Origin: Micromonospora sp. C28SCA-DRY-2
GTDB taxonomy: Bacteria; Actinomycetota; Actinomycetes; Mycobacteriales; Micromonosporaceae
Length of the DNA stretch: 64,000 nt
NCBI RefSeq assembly: GCF_030519475.1
Contig: NZ_JAUMKD010000006.1
Location: 1 to 64,000 of the forward strand
Reading direction: 5' to 3'
Shown here: piece by piece, positions 40,911 through 48,549 of the stretch
How the letters are laid out: each line of letters begins with the position of its first letter
How positions within the stretch are numbered: the first letter of the stretch is position 1
Notes under the pieces: generated by a model
What the model saw: only the letters and a program-made list of their open reading frames with translations
Told to the model about the DNA's origin: nothing
The model's database searches: none
Translations under genes and position numbers: made by a program

Positions 40911-42665
40911 TCATGAGCGTTCGGTCGAGAGTTGGTGCGACGCCGCGCTCTCGGCCTTGCTCAGCAGGTCGCGGAAGCGGGCCGCGCCGGCCACCGGGGA
41001 GGCCCATCCGGAGGACATCTCGACCAGCCGGGTCTCCGGTCGCTCCAACCAGGACAGGATCCGCTCGGTCTCCTCGGCCGAGGCGTTCGGGACCGGGCCG
41101 TGACCGGGGGACACCGTCTCGGCGGTGGCCCGGATCGCGGCCAGCGTCGGTCGTGGATGGACACCGGGCGGGGAGACCCCGGCGCCGGCCAGCCGCCCGT
41201 GCCGGACCAGGGCCAGCTCCCAGCCGCCCCGGGCGGCGGGCCGGGCGGCGGCCAGCTCGGCGATCCGGGTCAGCGCCACCAGCCGCTGCATCCGCACCGT
41301 CGCCCGCAGCACCGCGGCGAGGCGGGCGCGTACCACGGCCGCCTCCTCGTAGCGCTGGGCCCCGGCGAGCACCTCGATGCGGGCTAGCAGCGCGTCCACC
41401 ACCGGCTGCGGGTCGCTGGCGGTCGCGGTGCGGAACGGCGCCACCGCGCGGGCGTCGTACTCCTCCGGGGTGATCCGGTGCTCGCAGGGCGCCGGGCAAC
41501 GACCCAGCTCGGCCAGCGCGCAGGCCGGCGTGACGGTGCGCAGCGAGAGCCGGTGGGTGCACTGGCGCAGCGGCACGGCGTCGTGGAAGCCCGCGGCGGC
41601 CAGCTCCGCGGAGCGGCGGGAGTTGAACGGGCCGAGGTAGGCGTCGTCGGTGGGGGAGATGCCGCGCACCACGGACAGCCGGGGGTACGGCCCGTCGGTC
41701 AGCTTGAGCCAGACCGCCCGCTCCGGGAACTTCGACCGGCGGTTGTACGGCGGCGCGTGCGCGCCGATCAGCCGCAGCTCGCGGACCTCGGCCTCCAGCG
41801 AGTGGGCGCACTCGACCGCCTCCACCCGTTCGGCTGCGGCGAGCATCTCGGAGATCCGGGCCCGCTTCTCGGCGGCGGTGAAGTAGCTGCGCACCCGGGT
41901 GGCGATGTCGCCGGAGGTGCCGACGTAGAGCGGCCGGTCGTCGGCGGCCCGGAAGATGTAGACGCCGGGCGCCTTGGGCAGCCCCTCGGCCAGGTGCCGC
42001 TTGCGCCGCTGGGTCGGGGTGACCGCGCGGGAGAACTCGATGGCGTCGCCGATGGTCTCGACCCGGTGCCCGCCGAGCCGGGCGATCAGCCCGTGCAGCA
42101 CGTCGACGGTGGCCTTGGCGTCGTCGAGCGCCCGGTGCGTGGGTTGGGTGGCGGTGCGGAAGTAGGCGGCGAGGGTGCCGAGCTTGCGGTTGGGCACCTC
42201 GTCGCGGGTCAGCACCCGCCGGGCCAGCGCGGCGGTGTCCAGCACCCGGGGGTTCGGCCAGCGGTAGCCGTGCTTCGCGCAGGCGGCCTTGAGGAACCCG
42301 ACGTCGTAGGGGGCGTTGTGGGCCACCAGGACGGCGTCGGAGATGAACTCCAGGAAGCTCGGCAGCACCTGCTCGATCGGCGGGGCCGGCAGCAGCATCG
42401 CCTGGGTGATGCCGGTCAGCACGGTGATGAACGGCGGGATCGGCTCGCCCGGGTTGACCAGGGTGGCCAGCACGCCCAACTGTTCGCCGCCGCGCACCTT
42501 GACCGCGCCGATCTCGGTGATCCCGCCGCCGTCCGGCGCGCCACCGGTGGTCTCCAGGTCGACCACCACGAACGTCGTCGCGTAGAGCGGCAACGCCGGA
42601 TCGACAGTGCCGGCGGCCGGGTCGAGCCCGGCCAGCGCCTCCTGGACGTACTCCTGCTGTGCCAT
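40911..42665 (-). CDS. DEDD exonuclease-GIY-YIG (UvrC-like) fusion
   Basis: 584 residues. Residues ~28-195 are a DnaQ-type 3'-5' exonuclease: VVVDLETTGG, LVAHNAPYDVGFL, and THRALDDAKAT. Residues ~225-305 are a GIY-YIG nuclease (GVYIFRAADDRPLYVGTS, with RVRSYF). The rest resembles UvrC without its HhH C-terminus, like E. coli Cho plus a regulatory part. This corresponds to Rv2191 of M. tuberculosis. It probably acts in DNA repair, cutting and trimming at damage. ATG 42665 is 7 bases after TACGGT, so the mRNA may be leaderless. Confidence 0.9.
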   Translation of the reverse strand: MAQQEYVQEALAGLDPAAGTVDPALPLYATTFVVVDLETTGGAPDGGGITEIGAVKVRGGEQLGVLATLVNPGEPIPPFITVLTGITQAMLLPAPPIEQVLPSFLEFISDAVLVAHNAPYDVGFLKAACAKHGYRWPNPRVLDTAALARRVLTRDEVPNRKLGTLAAYFRTATQPTHRALDDAKATVDVLHGLIARLGGHRVETIGDAIEFSRAVTPTQRRKRHLAEGLPKAPGVYIFRAADDRPLYVGTSGDIATRVRSYFTAAEKRARISEMLAAAERVEAVECAHSLEAEVRELRLIGAHAPPYNRRSKFPERAVWLKLTDGPYPRLSVVRGISPTDDAYLGPFNSRRSAELAAAGFHDAVPLRQCTHRLSLRTVTPACALAELGRCPAPCEHRITPEEYDARAVAPFRTATASDPQPVVDALLARIEVLAGAQRYEEAAVVRARLAAVLRATVRMQRLVALTRIAELAAARPAARGGWELALVRHGRLAGAGVSPPGVHPRPTLAAIRATAETVSPGHGPVPNASAEETERILSWLERPETRLVEMSSGWASPVAGAARFRDLLSKAESAASHQLSTERS

Positions 42666-42672
42666 CGGCGGC

Positions 42673-42678
42673 ACCGTA
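42673..42678 (-). promoter_or_regulatory. -10 box for leaderless exonuclease transcript
   Basis: TACGGT on the minus strand with a 7-base gap to the ATG at 42665. Confidence 0.45.
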
Positions 42679-42792
42679 GCGCCCCGGTCCGACACTCCCG
42701 TCCCGGCAGCCCCATGGGCCACCCGGGGTTTAGGATGAGAGATCGGCTCACTCACCCGGCGGTGGGCCCGGTCGCGGTGGGAGACTTGCCAC

Positions 42793-44232
42793 ATGCCCCT
42801 CACCGAGCCGTACGACGACAACCTCCCCCAGGAGGAGCCCGTCGTCGCTGCCCACGGTGCCGGTGCGGGGACCGACCCGGACGACCCGGCGGAGCCCGAC
42901 ACGCCGTCGCCCGAGCCCGAGCCCGAGCCCGAGCCGACCCTGCCCGAGCCGGTCCGCCAGCGGATCGTCGCGCTCACCGCCGCGGTGCTGCCCGGCCTGC
43001 CCGGCGACGAGGTGCCGGTGCCGCTGCGCCGGGTGGCGAAGTTCGCGCCCAACCGGCGGGCCCGCCTGGGCGCCCCGGCCATCGCCGCGCAGCTCGCCGC
43101 CGACCCGCTGTTCCGGCAGCGGGTCACCGCCCGGGTCCTCGCCGACGCCGGCGACCTGGGCGCGGCAGTGGTCGAGGGGACCGCCCCGGCGGCCGCCGAC
43201 CCGGTCGAGGTGGCCGCGCTGGCCTACCTGGCCCGCCCCCGCGGCTGGCGGGACCTGATCGAGGCCAGCGGCGCGGCGGTCCGCGCCGAGGCCGACAGCG
43301 CGGTGGTCGCCGAGCTGGTCCGCGAGGCCGAGCAGCGGGCCACCCGGGCCGAGCACGACCGGGCGGTGGCCCGGGTCGAGGCGGAGAAGCTCCGCGACGA
43401 GCTGGCCCGGGTCCGCGAGGAACTCGGCCAGCTCCGCGAGGAGAACCGGCAGCTGAGCCGGTCGCTGCGGGAGACCCAGGCCCGGGAGCGCAAGGCCGGC
43501 GAGATGCTGGCCACCGAGCGCGGCCGGGCGGCCCGGGCGGCGGCCGACGCCGACGCGGAGCTGCGTCGGGCGCGGGCCCGGCTGGCCGAGGCGGAGGCGG
43601 CGGCCGGGGTGGCCCGGGCCAGCGCCAAGGAGGCCCGCTCGGTCGACGACGCCCGGCTGTGGCTGCTGCTGGAGACGATCGGCCAGGCGGCCGTCGGGCT
43701 GCGCCGGGAACTGGCGCTGGACCCGGTGGACAAGCTCCCCGCCGACTTCGTCGCCGACGCCTTCGCCGAGCAGCCGGCCGGCCCGGCGGCTGGGGCGGCC
43801 GCCCGGGCCCGGGACACCGACGATCCGGCCCGGCTGGACCAGCTCCTCGCCCTGCCCCGGGCGCACCTGGTGGTCGACGGCTACAACGTGACGAAGCGGG
43901 GCTTCGGCGAGATGTCGCTGGAGCAGCAGCGCAAGCGGTTGATCAGCGGGCTGGGCGGGATCGCCGCGCAGACCGGCGACGAGGTCACCGTGGTCTTCGA
44001 CGGGGCGGAACGGGTGCACGGCCTGCCGCCGGCGCCGCGCGGCGTGCGGGTGCTCTTCTCCCGCAAGGGGGAGACCGCCGACGAGCTGATCCGCCGCCTG
44101 GTGCGGGCCGAGCCGCCGGGCCGCCCGGTGGTGGTGGTCTCCTCCGACCGCGAGGTGGCCGACGGGGTACGCCGGCACGGCGCGTACCCGCTCGGGGCCG
44201 ACTCGCTGCTGCGCCGGCTCGCCCGGTCCTGA
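42793..44232 (+). CDS. NYN-domain ribonuclease-like protein with coiled coil
   Basis: 479 residues. An acidic Pro/Glu-rich head (~50 residues) precedes a helical region, then a long coiled coil (residues ~175-290: LRDELARVREELGQLREENRQ). The C-terminal ~125 residues are a YacP-like NYN domain with AHLVVDGYNVTKRG, VTVVFDGAE and VVVVSSDREVADG, giving the acidic triad expected for a PIN-like metal-dependent RNase. Commonly annotated as an RNA-binding protein in actinobacteria. GGGAGA lies 8 bases before the ATG. Confidence 0.88.
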   Translation: MPLTEPYDDNLPQEEPVVAAHGAGAGTDPDDPAEPDTPSPEPEPEPEPTLPEPVRQRIVALTAAVLPGLPGDEVPVPLRRVAKFAPNRRARLGAPAIAAQLAADPLFRQRVTARVLADAGDLGAAVVEGTAPAAADPVEVAALAYLARPRGWRDLIEASGAAVRAEADSAVVAELVREAEQRATRAEHDRAVARVEAEKLRDELARVREELGQLREENRQLSRSLRETQARERKAGEMLATERGRAARAAADADAELRRARARLAEAEAAAGVARASAKEARSVDDARLWLLLETIGQAAVGLRRELALDPVDKLPADFVADAFAEQPAGPAAGAAARARDTDDPARLDQLLALPRAHLVVDGYNVTKRGFGEMSLEQQRKRLISGLGGIAAQTGDEVTVVFDGAERVHGLPPAPRGVRVLFSRKGETADELIRRLVRAEPPGRPVVVVSSDREVADGVRRHGAYPLGADSLLRRLARS

Positions 44233-44377
44233 TCCGGGGCGCTTGATCGCATTCCGGCCGTCCGCGACGCCGTTGTCCGTTTCTGTCGTACCCCGCGCAT
44301 AACGTCGTGGTGACCGACGGTGCTCGGGTGGCGACGGTGACGCCGTGCCCGGTCGCCGCAGCGCACCAGGAGGCGAG

Positions 44378-44590
44378 ATGCTCATCGACTGCGCGGGGTG
44401 CGGGATCCGGGGGAGCGGCTGCTCCGACTGCCTGGTCACCGCCCTGCTCGACGATTCGTCCCCGGCCGCCGGGCTGGGTGGCGCCGAGGCCCGGGCGGTC
44501 GAGGTGTTCGCCCGGGCGGGCTTCGAGGTGGAGGTGCTGGCCGCGCCCCGCTCGGCCCGCCGGCCGACCCGGCGCCGCCGGGTGGCGTGA
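44378..44590 (+). CDS. small Cys-rich conserved protein
   Basis: 70 residues. The N-terminus MLIDCAGCGIRGSGCSDCL has four Cys as two CxxC pairs, suggesting a small zinc site or redox motif. The C-terminus is basic (RRPTRRRRV). A strong AGGAGGCGAG ribosome site precedes the ATG. Short proteins with this N-terminal pattern recur in actinobacteria, but I know no function. Confidence 0.75.
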   Translation: MLIDCAGCGIRGSGCSDCLVTALLDDSSPAAGLGGAEARAVEVFARAGFEVEVLAAPRSARRPTRRRRVA

Positions 44591-44919
44591 CCGGGCCGGA
44601 CAGTTCGCGGGGGCCCGGCGCGCCTCCGGAATGCATGCGCCGCGCCGTGGCCCGGTCACCGACCGCGACGAGTGGCGCGTTCCTGATGCGCGCCCACTGA
44701 CTCGGGCAACCTCATCCAGATCGCGCAGCCGAAGTAGTCGACGCGCGAACCGGCCGGCGACCCGGTCGAGTTCCGCGGCCCGGTGGCCGCTGCCGATAAC
44801 CAGCGGGTTATCGGCCGTTACCGGAGTCGCCGTTGATCCCGCCCCGCTGGTGCCCGACGCTGGGATCCGTCGGGCGATCACCGACCGGTGACCGCCCGAA
44901 CATGTGGCAAGGAGTTGGC
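44591..44919. other. gene-less stretch with a palindrome
   Basis: 329 bases in which I find no supported gene; weak open frames on both strands lack ribosome sites. It ends with an AAGGAG ribosome site for the remnant at 44920. Its one clear structure is the palindrome at 44792-44815. It marks the left boundary of the inserted-looking export cluster. Confidence 0.5.
44792..44815. promoter_or_regulatory. palindromic operator candidate
   Basis: GCCGATAACC and GGTTATCGGC are perfect 10-bp arms around AGCG, 105 bases upstream of the reductase remnant. The AT-rich core and symmetry suit a dimeric repressor. No cognate regulator gene is adjacent. Confidence 0.5.
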
Positions 44920-45111
44920 GTGCGGAAGCTCGTGTACTACATCGCGGTCACCCTGGACGGCTTCATCGCCGGCCCGGACGGGGCGGACCCCACCCCACCG
45001 GGCCCGACGGTTCTGGCCGATCCCGGACGGCCTTCTCACCTGCCCTTTCTCGGCGTCGACGTGCCAGACGGTGCCAACGATGGCACCACTGCTGAGCCAT
45101 GGTCCTTGTAG
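44920..45111 (+). pseudogene. broken dihydrofolate-reductase-family gene
   Basis: The GTG has an AAGGAG ribosome site. The first ~29 residues (LVYYIAVTLDGFIAGPDGADP) match the start of RibD-C/dihydrofolate reductase-family proteins, normally ~180-200 residues. The frame then loses similarity and stops after 63 residues. A neighbouring frame continues with RFWPIPDGLL, which resembles the next family motif, so a frameshift near base 45010 is likely. The remaining ~60% is absent, replaced by the RHH gene promoter. It is probably a decaying remnant; a functional mini-protein is unlikely. Confidence 0.65.
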
Positions 45112-45141
45112 TGGTGCCATGAGTGTGCCAAGATGGCACCA
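45061..45141. promoter_or_regulatory. RHH gene promoter with TGCCA/TGGCA array
   Basis: Six TGCCA or TGGCA half-sites occur in 81 bases. They include the palindrome GGTGCCA-ACGA-TGGCACC (45070-45087), TGGTGCCA (45112-45119) and TGGCACCA (45134-45141). TTGTAG (45106-45111) and CAAGAT (45129-45134) have 17-base spacing, and the -10 ends 6 bases before the ATG at 45141. The sites thus cover the spacer and the start, as expected for autorepression. Confidence 0.55.
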
Positions 45142-45674
45142 TGGACTTGACGTCGTATGTGAGCAACCTCGGGCGTGAGTTCGCCACGCTTGCCGAAGCC
45201 GGCGGTGAGGAGGCCCGTGCGCTGGTCGAGCGCCTGACCGGGTCGCTCGAGTCGGCGATCCGGATGACGCTGCTGGAGGCACTGTCGGCCGCCGCCGACG
45301 AGATCACCCGGGACCTGGCTCCGGGCTCGGTGGAGCTGCGCCTGCGCGGACGCGATCCGGACTTCGTGGTGACCCCGCCACCCGCCGAGTCGCTCGGGCC
45401 GGCGGCCCGGGGCGCCGCGGCGACCGTCGACGGCACGCCGGAGAGCGACCTGCTGATCGCCGAGGAGGGCCCCGCCGCCCGGATCAACGTACGCATGCCC
45501 GAGCAGCTCAAGGCCGCGGTCGAGGAGGCCGCGGCCAGGGAGGGGCGCTCGGTCAACGCCTGGCTGGTCCGGGCGGCCGCCGCCGCCGTGCAGCGGACCG
45601 AGCGCGATCAGCGTCCCGAGGCGCCCGGGGGCGGGAAACGGACCCCGCAGCGCTTCACCGGCTGGGTGCGCTGA
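45141..45674 (+). CDS. ribbon-helix-helix regulator (HicB/Arc-like C-terminus)
   Basis: 177 residues from ATG 45141. The N-terminal ~60 residues are amphipathic helices (REFATLAEAGGEEARALVERL). After a linker, residues ~112-152 form a ribbon-helix-helix: strand ARINVRM, then PEQLKAAVEEAAAREGRSVN and AWLVRAAAAAVQR. RHH proteins bind DNA as dimers through the strand and usually repress their own operon. The tail is basic. No toxin gene is adjacent, so this is likely a regulator of the downstream DUF4097-ABC-MMPL genes, probably acting at the array at 45061-45141. A GTG at 45123 is an alternative start. Confidence 0.8.
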   Translation: MDLTSYVSNLGREFATLAEAGGEEARALVERLTGSLESAIRMTLLEALSAAADEITRDLAPGSVELRLRGRDPDFVVTPPPAESLGPAARGAAATVDGTPESDLLIAEEGPAARINVRMPEQLKAAVEEAAAREGRSVNAWLVRAAAAAVQRTERDQRPEAPGGGKRTPQRFTGWVR

Positions 45675-45749
45675 CCGCACCGCACGCCGCCCGCACACCA
45701 CGTCCCCGACCTGCGGGACGACTCACCCACGCATGATGCGGAGACAACC

Positions 45750-46589
45750 ATGCCCAACTTCGAGACGCCCGAGCCGATCTCCGTCACGCTCGAACTCGGC
45801 GTTGCCGACGTGCGGATCGCCGCCAGCGACCGGACCGACACCGTGGTCGAGGTGCGCCCGAGCGACGAAACCGACGAGTCCGACGTGAAGGCCGCCCAGC
45901 AGGTCCGGGTCGACTACACCAACGGCGTGCTCCGGGTCACCGGCCCCCGGCGCGTCTTCGACTTCACCAAGAAGACCAGGGCGGTCGACGTGACCGTCGA
46001 GCTGCCCAGCGGTTCCCAACTCTCCGCGCACCTGCTGATGGGCGACATCCGCTGTGCCGGCCGGCTCGGCGAGTGCCGGCTCAAGACCACCGGCAACCTC
46101 TGGCTGGAACGAACCGGTCCACTGCGCCTGCACACCGGGTTCGGTCACGTCAACGTCGACGGCATCGCGGGCAACGCCGAGATCTCCACCGGCTCCGGCA
46201 AGATCCAGGTCGGCGAGATCGAGGGCACCGCGGAGGTCAAGAACTCCAACGGCGACACCACGATCGACGCGGTCACCGGCGACGTGCGGGTGCGCAACGC
46301 CAACGGCGCCATCGACATCGAGCGGGCCGGCGCCGGCGTCGACGTGAAGACCTCCAACGGCGGGATCCGCCTCGGCGAGGTGGTCCGGGGTTCGGTCGTG
46401 CTCGCGACCGCCGCCGGCGACCTGGACGTCGGCATCGCCGAGGGCACCGCCGCCTGGCTCGACGTGGACACCGGGTTCGGACGCGTGCACAACCGGCTGG
46501 CGAACACCAGCGGGCCCGACCAGGCCGACCAGACCGTCGAGGTACGCGGCCGCACCTCCTACGGCGACATCACCATCCACCGCTCCTGA
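45750..46589 (+). CDS. DUF4097 beta-strand repeat protein
   Basis: 279 residues, repetitive beta structure: successive strands such as LHTGFGHVNVDGIAG, ISTGSGKIQVGEIEG, VKNSNGDTTIDAVTG, VRNANGAIDIERAGA and VKTSNGGIRLGEV form a right-handed solenoid typical of DUF4097. No signal peptide, so it is cytosolic. Function in the family is unknown. GGAGA precedes the ATG. It is the second gene of the RHH operon, 29 bases before the ABC ATPase, and is the likely accessory or sensing component. Confidence 0.87.
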   Translation: MPNFETPEPISVTLELGVADVRIAASDRTDTVVEVRPSDETDESDVKAAQQVRVDYTNGVLRVTGPRRVFDFTKKTRAVDVTVELPSGSQLSAHLLMGDIRCAGRLGECRLKTTGNLWLERTGPLRLHTGFGHVNVDGIAGNAEISTGSGKIQVGEIEGTAEVKNSNGDTTIDAVTGDVRVRNANGAIDIERAGAGVDVKTSNGGIRLGEVVRGSVVLATAAGDLDVGIAEGTAAWLDVDTGFGRVHNRLANTSGPDQADQTVEVRGRTSYGDITIHRS

Positions 46590-46618
46590 TCCACCTCGGG
46601 ACCCGGAGAAAGGCAACC

Positions 46619-47578
46619 ATGACCAGCACACTCTCCCAGCCGGCGATCGCCGCGACCGGGCTACGGAAATCGTTCGGCGACCACGTCGTGCTCGACGGCC
46701 TCCAGCTGACCGTGCCAAGGGGGACGGTCTTCTCGCTGCTCGGCGCGAACGGCGCCGGGAAGACCACCACCGTCAAGATCCTGTCCACGCTGCTCCGGGC
46801 CGACGCCGGCGACGCCCGGGTCGCCGGGCACGACCTGGCCCGCGAACCGGACGCGGTACGCGCCGCGATCGGCGTCACCGGTCAGTTCTCCGCGGTGGAC
46901 AACCTGCTCACCGGCGAGGAGAACCTGCGCCTGATGGCGGATCTGCACCACCTCGGCCGGGGCGAGGGCCGGCGGCGCGCCGCCCAACTGCTCGAGCAGT
47001 TCGGCCTGACCGAGGCGGCCGGGAAGCCGGCGGCGACCTACTCCGGGGGCATGCGGCGCCGGCTCGACCTGGCGATGACCCTGGTCGGCAGCCCACAGGT
47101 GATCTTCCTCGACGAGCCGACCACCGGACTGGACCCGCGCAGTCGCCGGGACATGTGGCAGATCGTCCGGGACCTGGTGGCCGGCGGCGTCACCATCTTC
47201 CTGACCACGCAGTACCTGGAGGAGGCCGACGAGCTGGCCGACCGGATCGCGGTCCTCGACCGGGGCCGGGTGGTCGCCGAGGGAACCGCGGAGGAGCTGA
47301 AGCGGCGCATCCCGGGCGGACACGTCCGCCTGCGGTTCGCCGACCCGCGGGACCTCGACGCGGCCCTGCGCGTGCTGGGTGACGCCTCGCGCGACAACGA
47401 CGCGCTCGCCCTGCGGGTGCCCAGCGACGGCAGCCTGCGCTCGCTGAAGACCCTGATCGGCCGGCTCGACGACCAGGCCGTCGAGGTCGACGAGCTCTCC
47501 GTGCACACCCCCGACCTGGACGACGTCTTCCTCGCCCTCACCGGCGACCCCACCACCGGGAAGGTGACCACCCGATGA
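46619..47578 (+). CDS. DrrA-type ABC exporter ATPase
   Basis: 319 residues. Walker A is GANGAGKTTTVKIL, the signature is YSGGMRRRLDLAM, Walker B is VIFLDEPTTGLD, and the H-loop region is FLTTQYLEEADELAD. TTQY rather than TTH, together with RSRRDMWQIVRDLVAGG, is diagnostic of the daunorubicin-resistance DrrA subfamily. The C-terminal ~90 residues form the DrrA extension ending in LDDVFLALTG. Its permease partner is encoded immediately downstream (ATGA overlap). The transported compound is unknown; drug or lipid export is typical. Confidence 0.93.
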   Translation: MTSTLSQPAIAATGLRKSFGDHVVLDGLQLTVPRGTVFSLLGANGAGKTTTVKILSTLLRADAGDARVAGHDLAREPDAVRAAIGVTGQFSAVDNLLTGEENLRLMADLHHLGRGEGRRRAAQLLEQFGLTEAAGKPAATYSGGMRRRLDLAMTLVGSPQVIFLDEPTTGLDPRSRRDMWQIVRDLVAGGVTIFLTTQYLEEADELADRIAVLDRGRVVAEGTAEELKRRIPGGHVRLRFADPRDLDAALRVLGDASRDNDALALRVPSDGSLRSLKTLIGRLDDQAVEVDELSVHTPDLDDVFLALTGDPTTGKVTTR

Positions 47579-48414
47579 GCGCCCACACCCTCACCGGCCC
47601 GCCGCCGGCGAACCTCCGGTTCCACCCGCTCCGCGACTCGGCCACCATGCTGCGCCGCAACCTCAAGCGCATGCTGCGGTACCCGTCGATGACCGTGATG
47701 CTCATCGGGATGCCCGTGGTCTTCCTGCTGCTCTTCGTCTACGTGCTCGGCGGCACGCTGGGCGCCGGGCTCGGCGGGGCGGCATCGGCCGGCGCGGCCG
47801 GCGGGCGTGCCGCGTACGCCAACTACGTGGCGCCCGCGATCATCCTGATGACCGTGGCGTCCACCGTCCAGGGGACCGCGATCTCGATCGCCATGGACAT
47901 GACCGAAGGGATCATCACCCGGTTCCGCACCATGCACATCGCCCGCGTCTCGGTGCTGACCGGGCACGTTCTCGGCAGCATGATCCAGGCGATGATCAGC
48001 CTGGCGGTCGTGATCGGCGTGGCGCTGCTGGTCGGCTTCCGGCCCACCGCCGGGCTGGGCGGGTGGCTGGCCACGGCCGGTTTCCTGTTGGTGGTGACCT
48101 TCGCCCTGGTCTGGTTGTCCGTCGCGCTCGGCCAGGTGAGCAAGAGCGTCGAGACCGCGAGCAACCTGCCCATGCCGCTCGTCCTGCTGCCCTTCCTCGG
48201 CAGCGGGTTCGTCCCCACCGACTCCATGCCGGCCGGTCTGCGCTGGTTCGCCGAGTACCAGCCGTTCACGCCGATCATCGAGACCCTGCGTGGTCTGCTG
48301 ATGGAGGAGCCGATCGGCAACAACGGGTGGATCGCGCTCGCCTGGAGCGCCGTCATTGCGCTGGGCGGATATCTCTGGTCGAAGCGACTGTTCAACCGCG
48401 AGTCCGCGAACTGA
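47575..48414 (+). CDS. DrrB-type ABC-2 permease
   Basis: 279 residues with about six membrane helices. LRRNLKRMLRYPSMTVMLIGMP near residue 25, ISIAMDMTEGIITRFRTMHIARVSVL (EGI...RFR) and LPFLGSGFVPTDSMP are hallmarks of the ABC-2/DrrB family. It forms the membrane channel with the ATPase upstream. A GAAAGGAGAC ribosome site for the following micro-ORF begins at its stop codon. Confidence 0.92.
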   Translation: MSAHTLTGPPPANLRFHPLRDSATMLRRNLKRMLRYPSMTVMLIGMPVVFLLLFVYVLGGTLGAGLGGAASAGAAGGRAAYANYVAPAIILMTVASTVQGTAISIAMDMTEGIITRFRTMHIARVSVLTGHVLGSMIQAMISLAVVIGVALLVGFRPTAGLGGWLATAGFLLVVTFALVWLSVALGQVSKSVETASNLPMPLVLLPFLGSGFVPTDSMPAGLRWFAEYQPFTPIIETLRGLLMEEPIGNNGWIALAWSAVIALGGYLWSKRLFNRESAN

Positions 48415-48426
48415 AAGGAGACGGTG

Positions 48427-48549
48427 ATGTCGCACGATCCGGCGACCGCCCCCGGGACCGACCTGCCCTCGGCGCGTCCGGCGGACCGCCCGTACCACCC
48501 GCACGACAAGCTGCGCGTCCGCGCGAACTTAGGGAGAGACGATGTTTGA
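48427..48549 (+). CDS. 40-residue micro-ORF with a TTA codon
   Basis: A short hydrophilic peptide (MSHDPATAPGTDLP at the start, RPYHPHDKLRVRANLG near the end). It has an excellent AAAGGAG ribosome site 6 bases before its ATG and overlaps the MMPL start by 8 bases. It includes a TTA leucine codon at 48529-48531, very rare in such DNA and typical of bldA-dependent control. It may be a leader peptide coupling MMPL translation or the remnant of a longer gene. Expression is unproven. Confidence 0.5.
   Translation: MSHDPATAPGTDLPSARPADRPYHPHDKLRVRANLGRDDV

Noticed and set aside
45141..45674. HicB-type antitoxin of a toxin-antitoxin pair
   Set aside because: No small toxin gene (HicA-like or other) lies on either side; the neighbours are a pseudogene and a DUF4097 protein.
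46619..48414. Daunorubicin-type antibiotic biosynthesis cluster
   Set aside because: DrrA/DrrB similarity is at family level. No polyketide, peptide or tailoring enzymes are present around the transporter genes.
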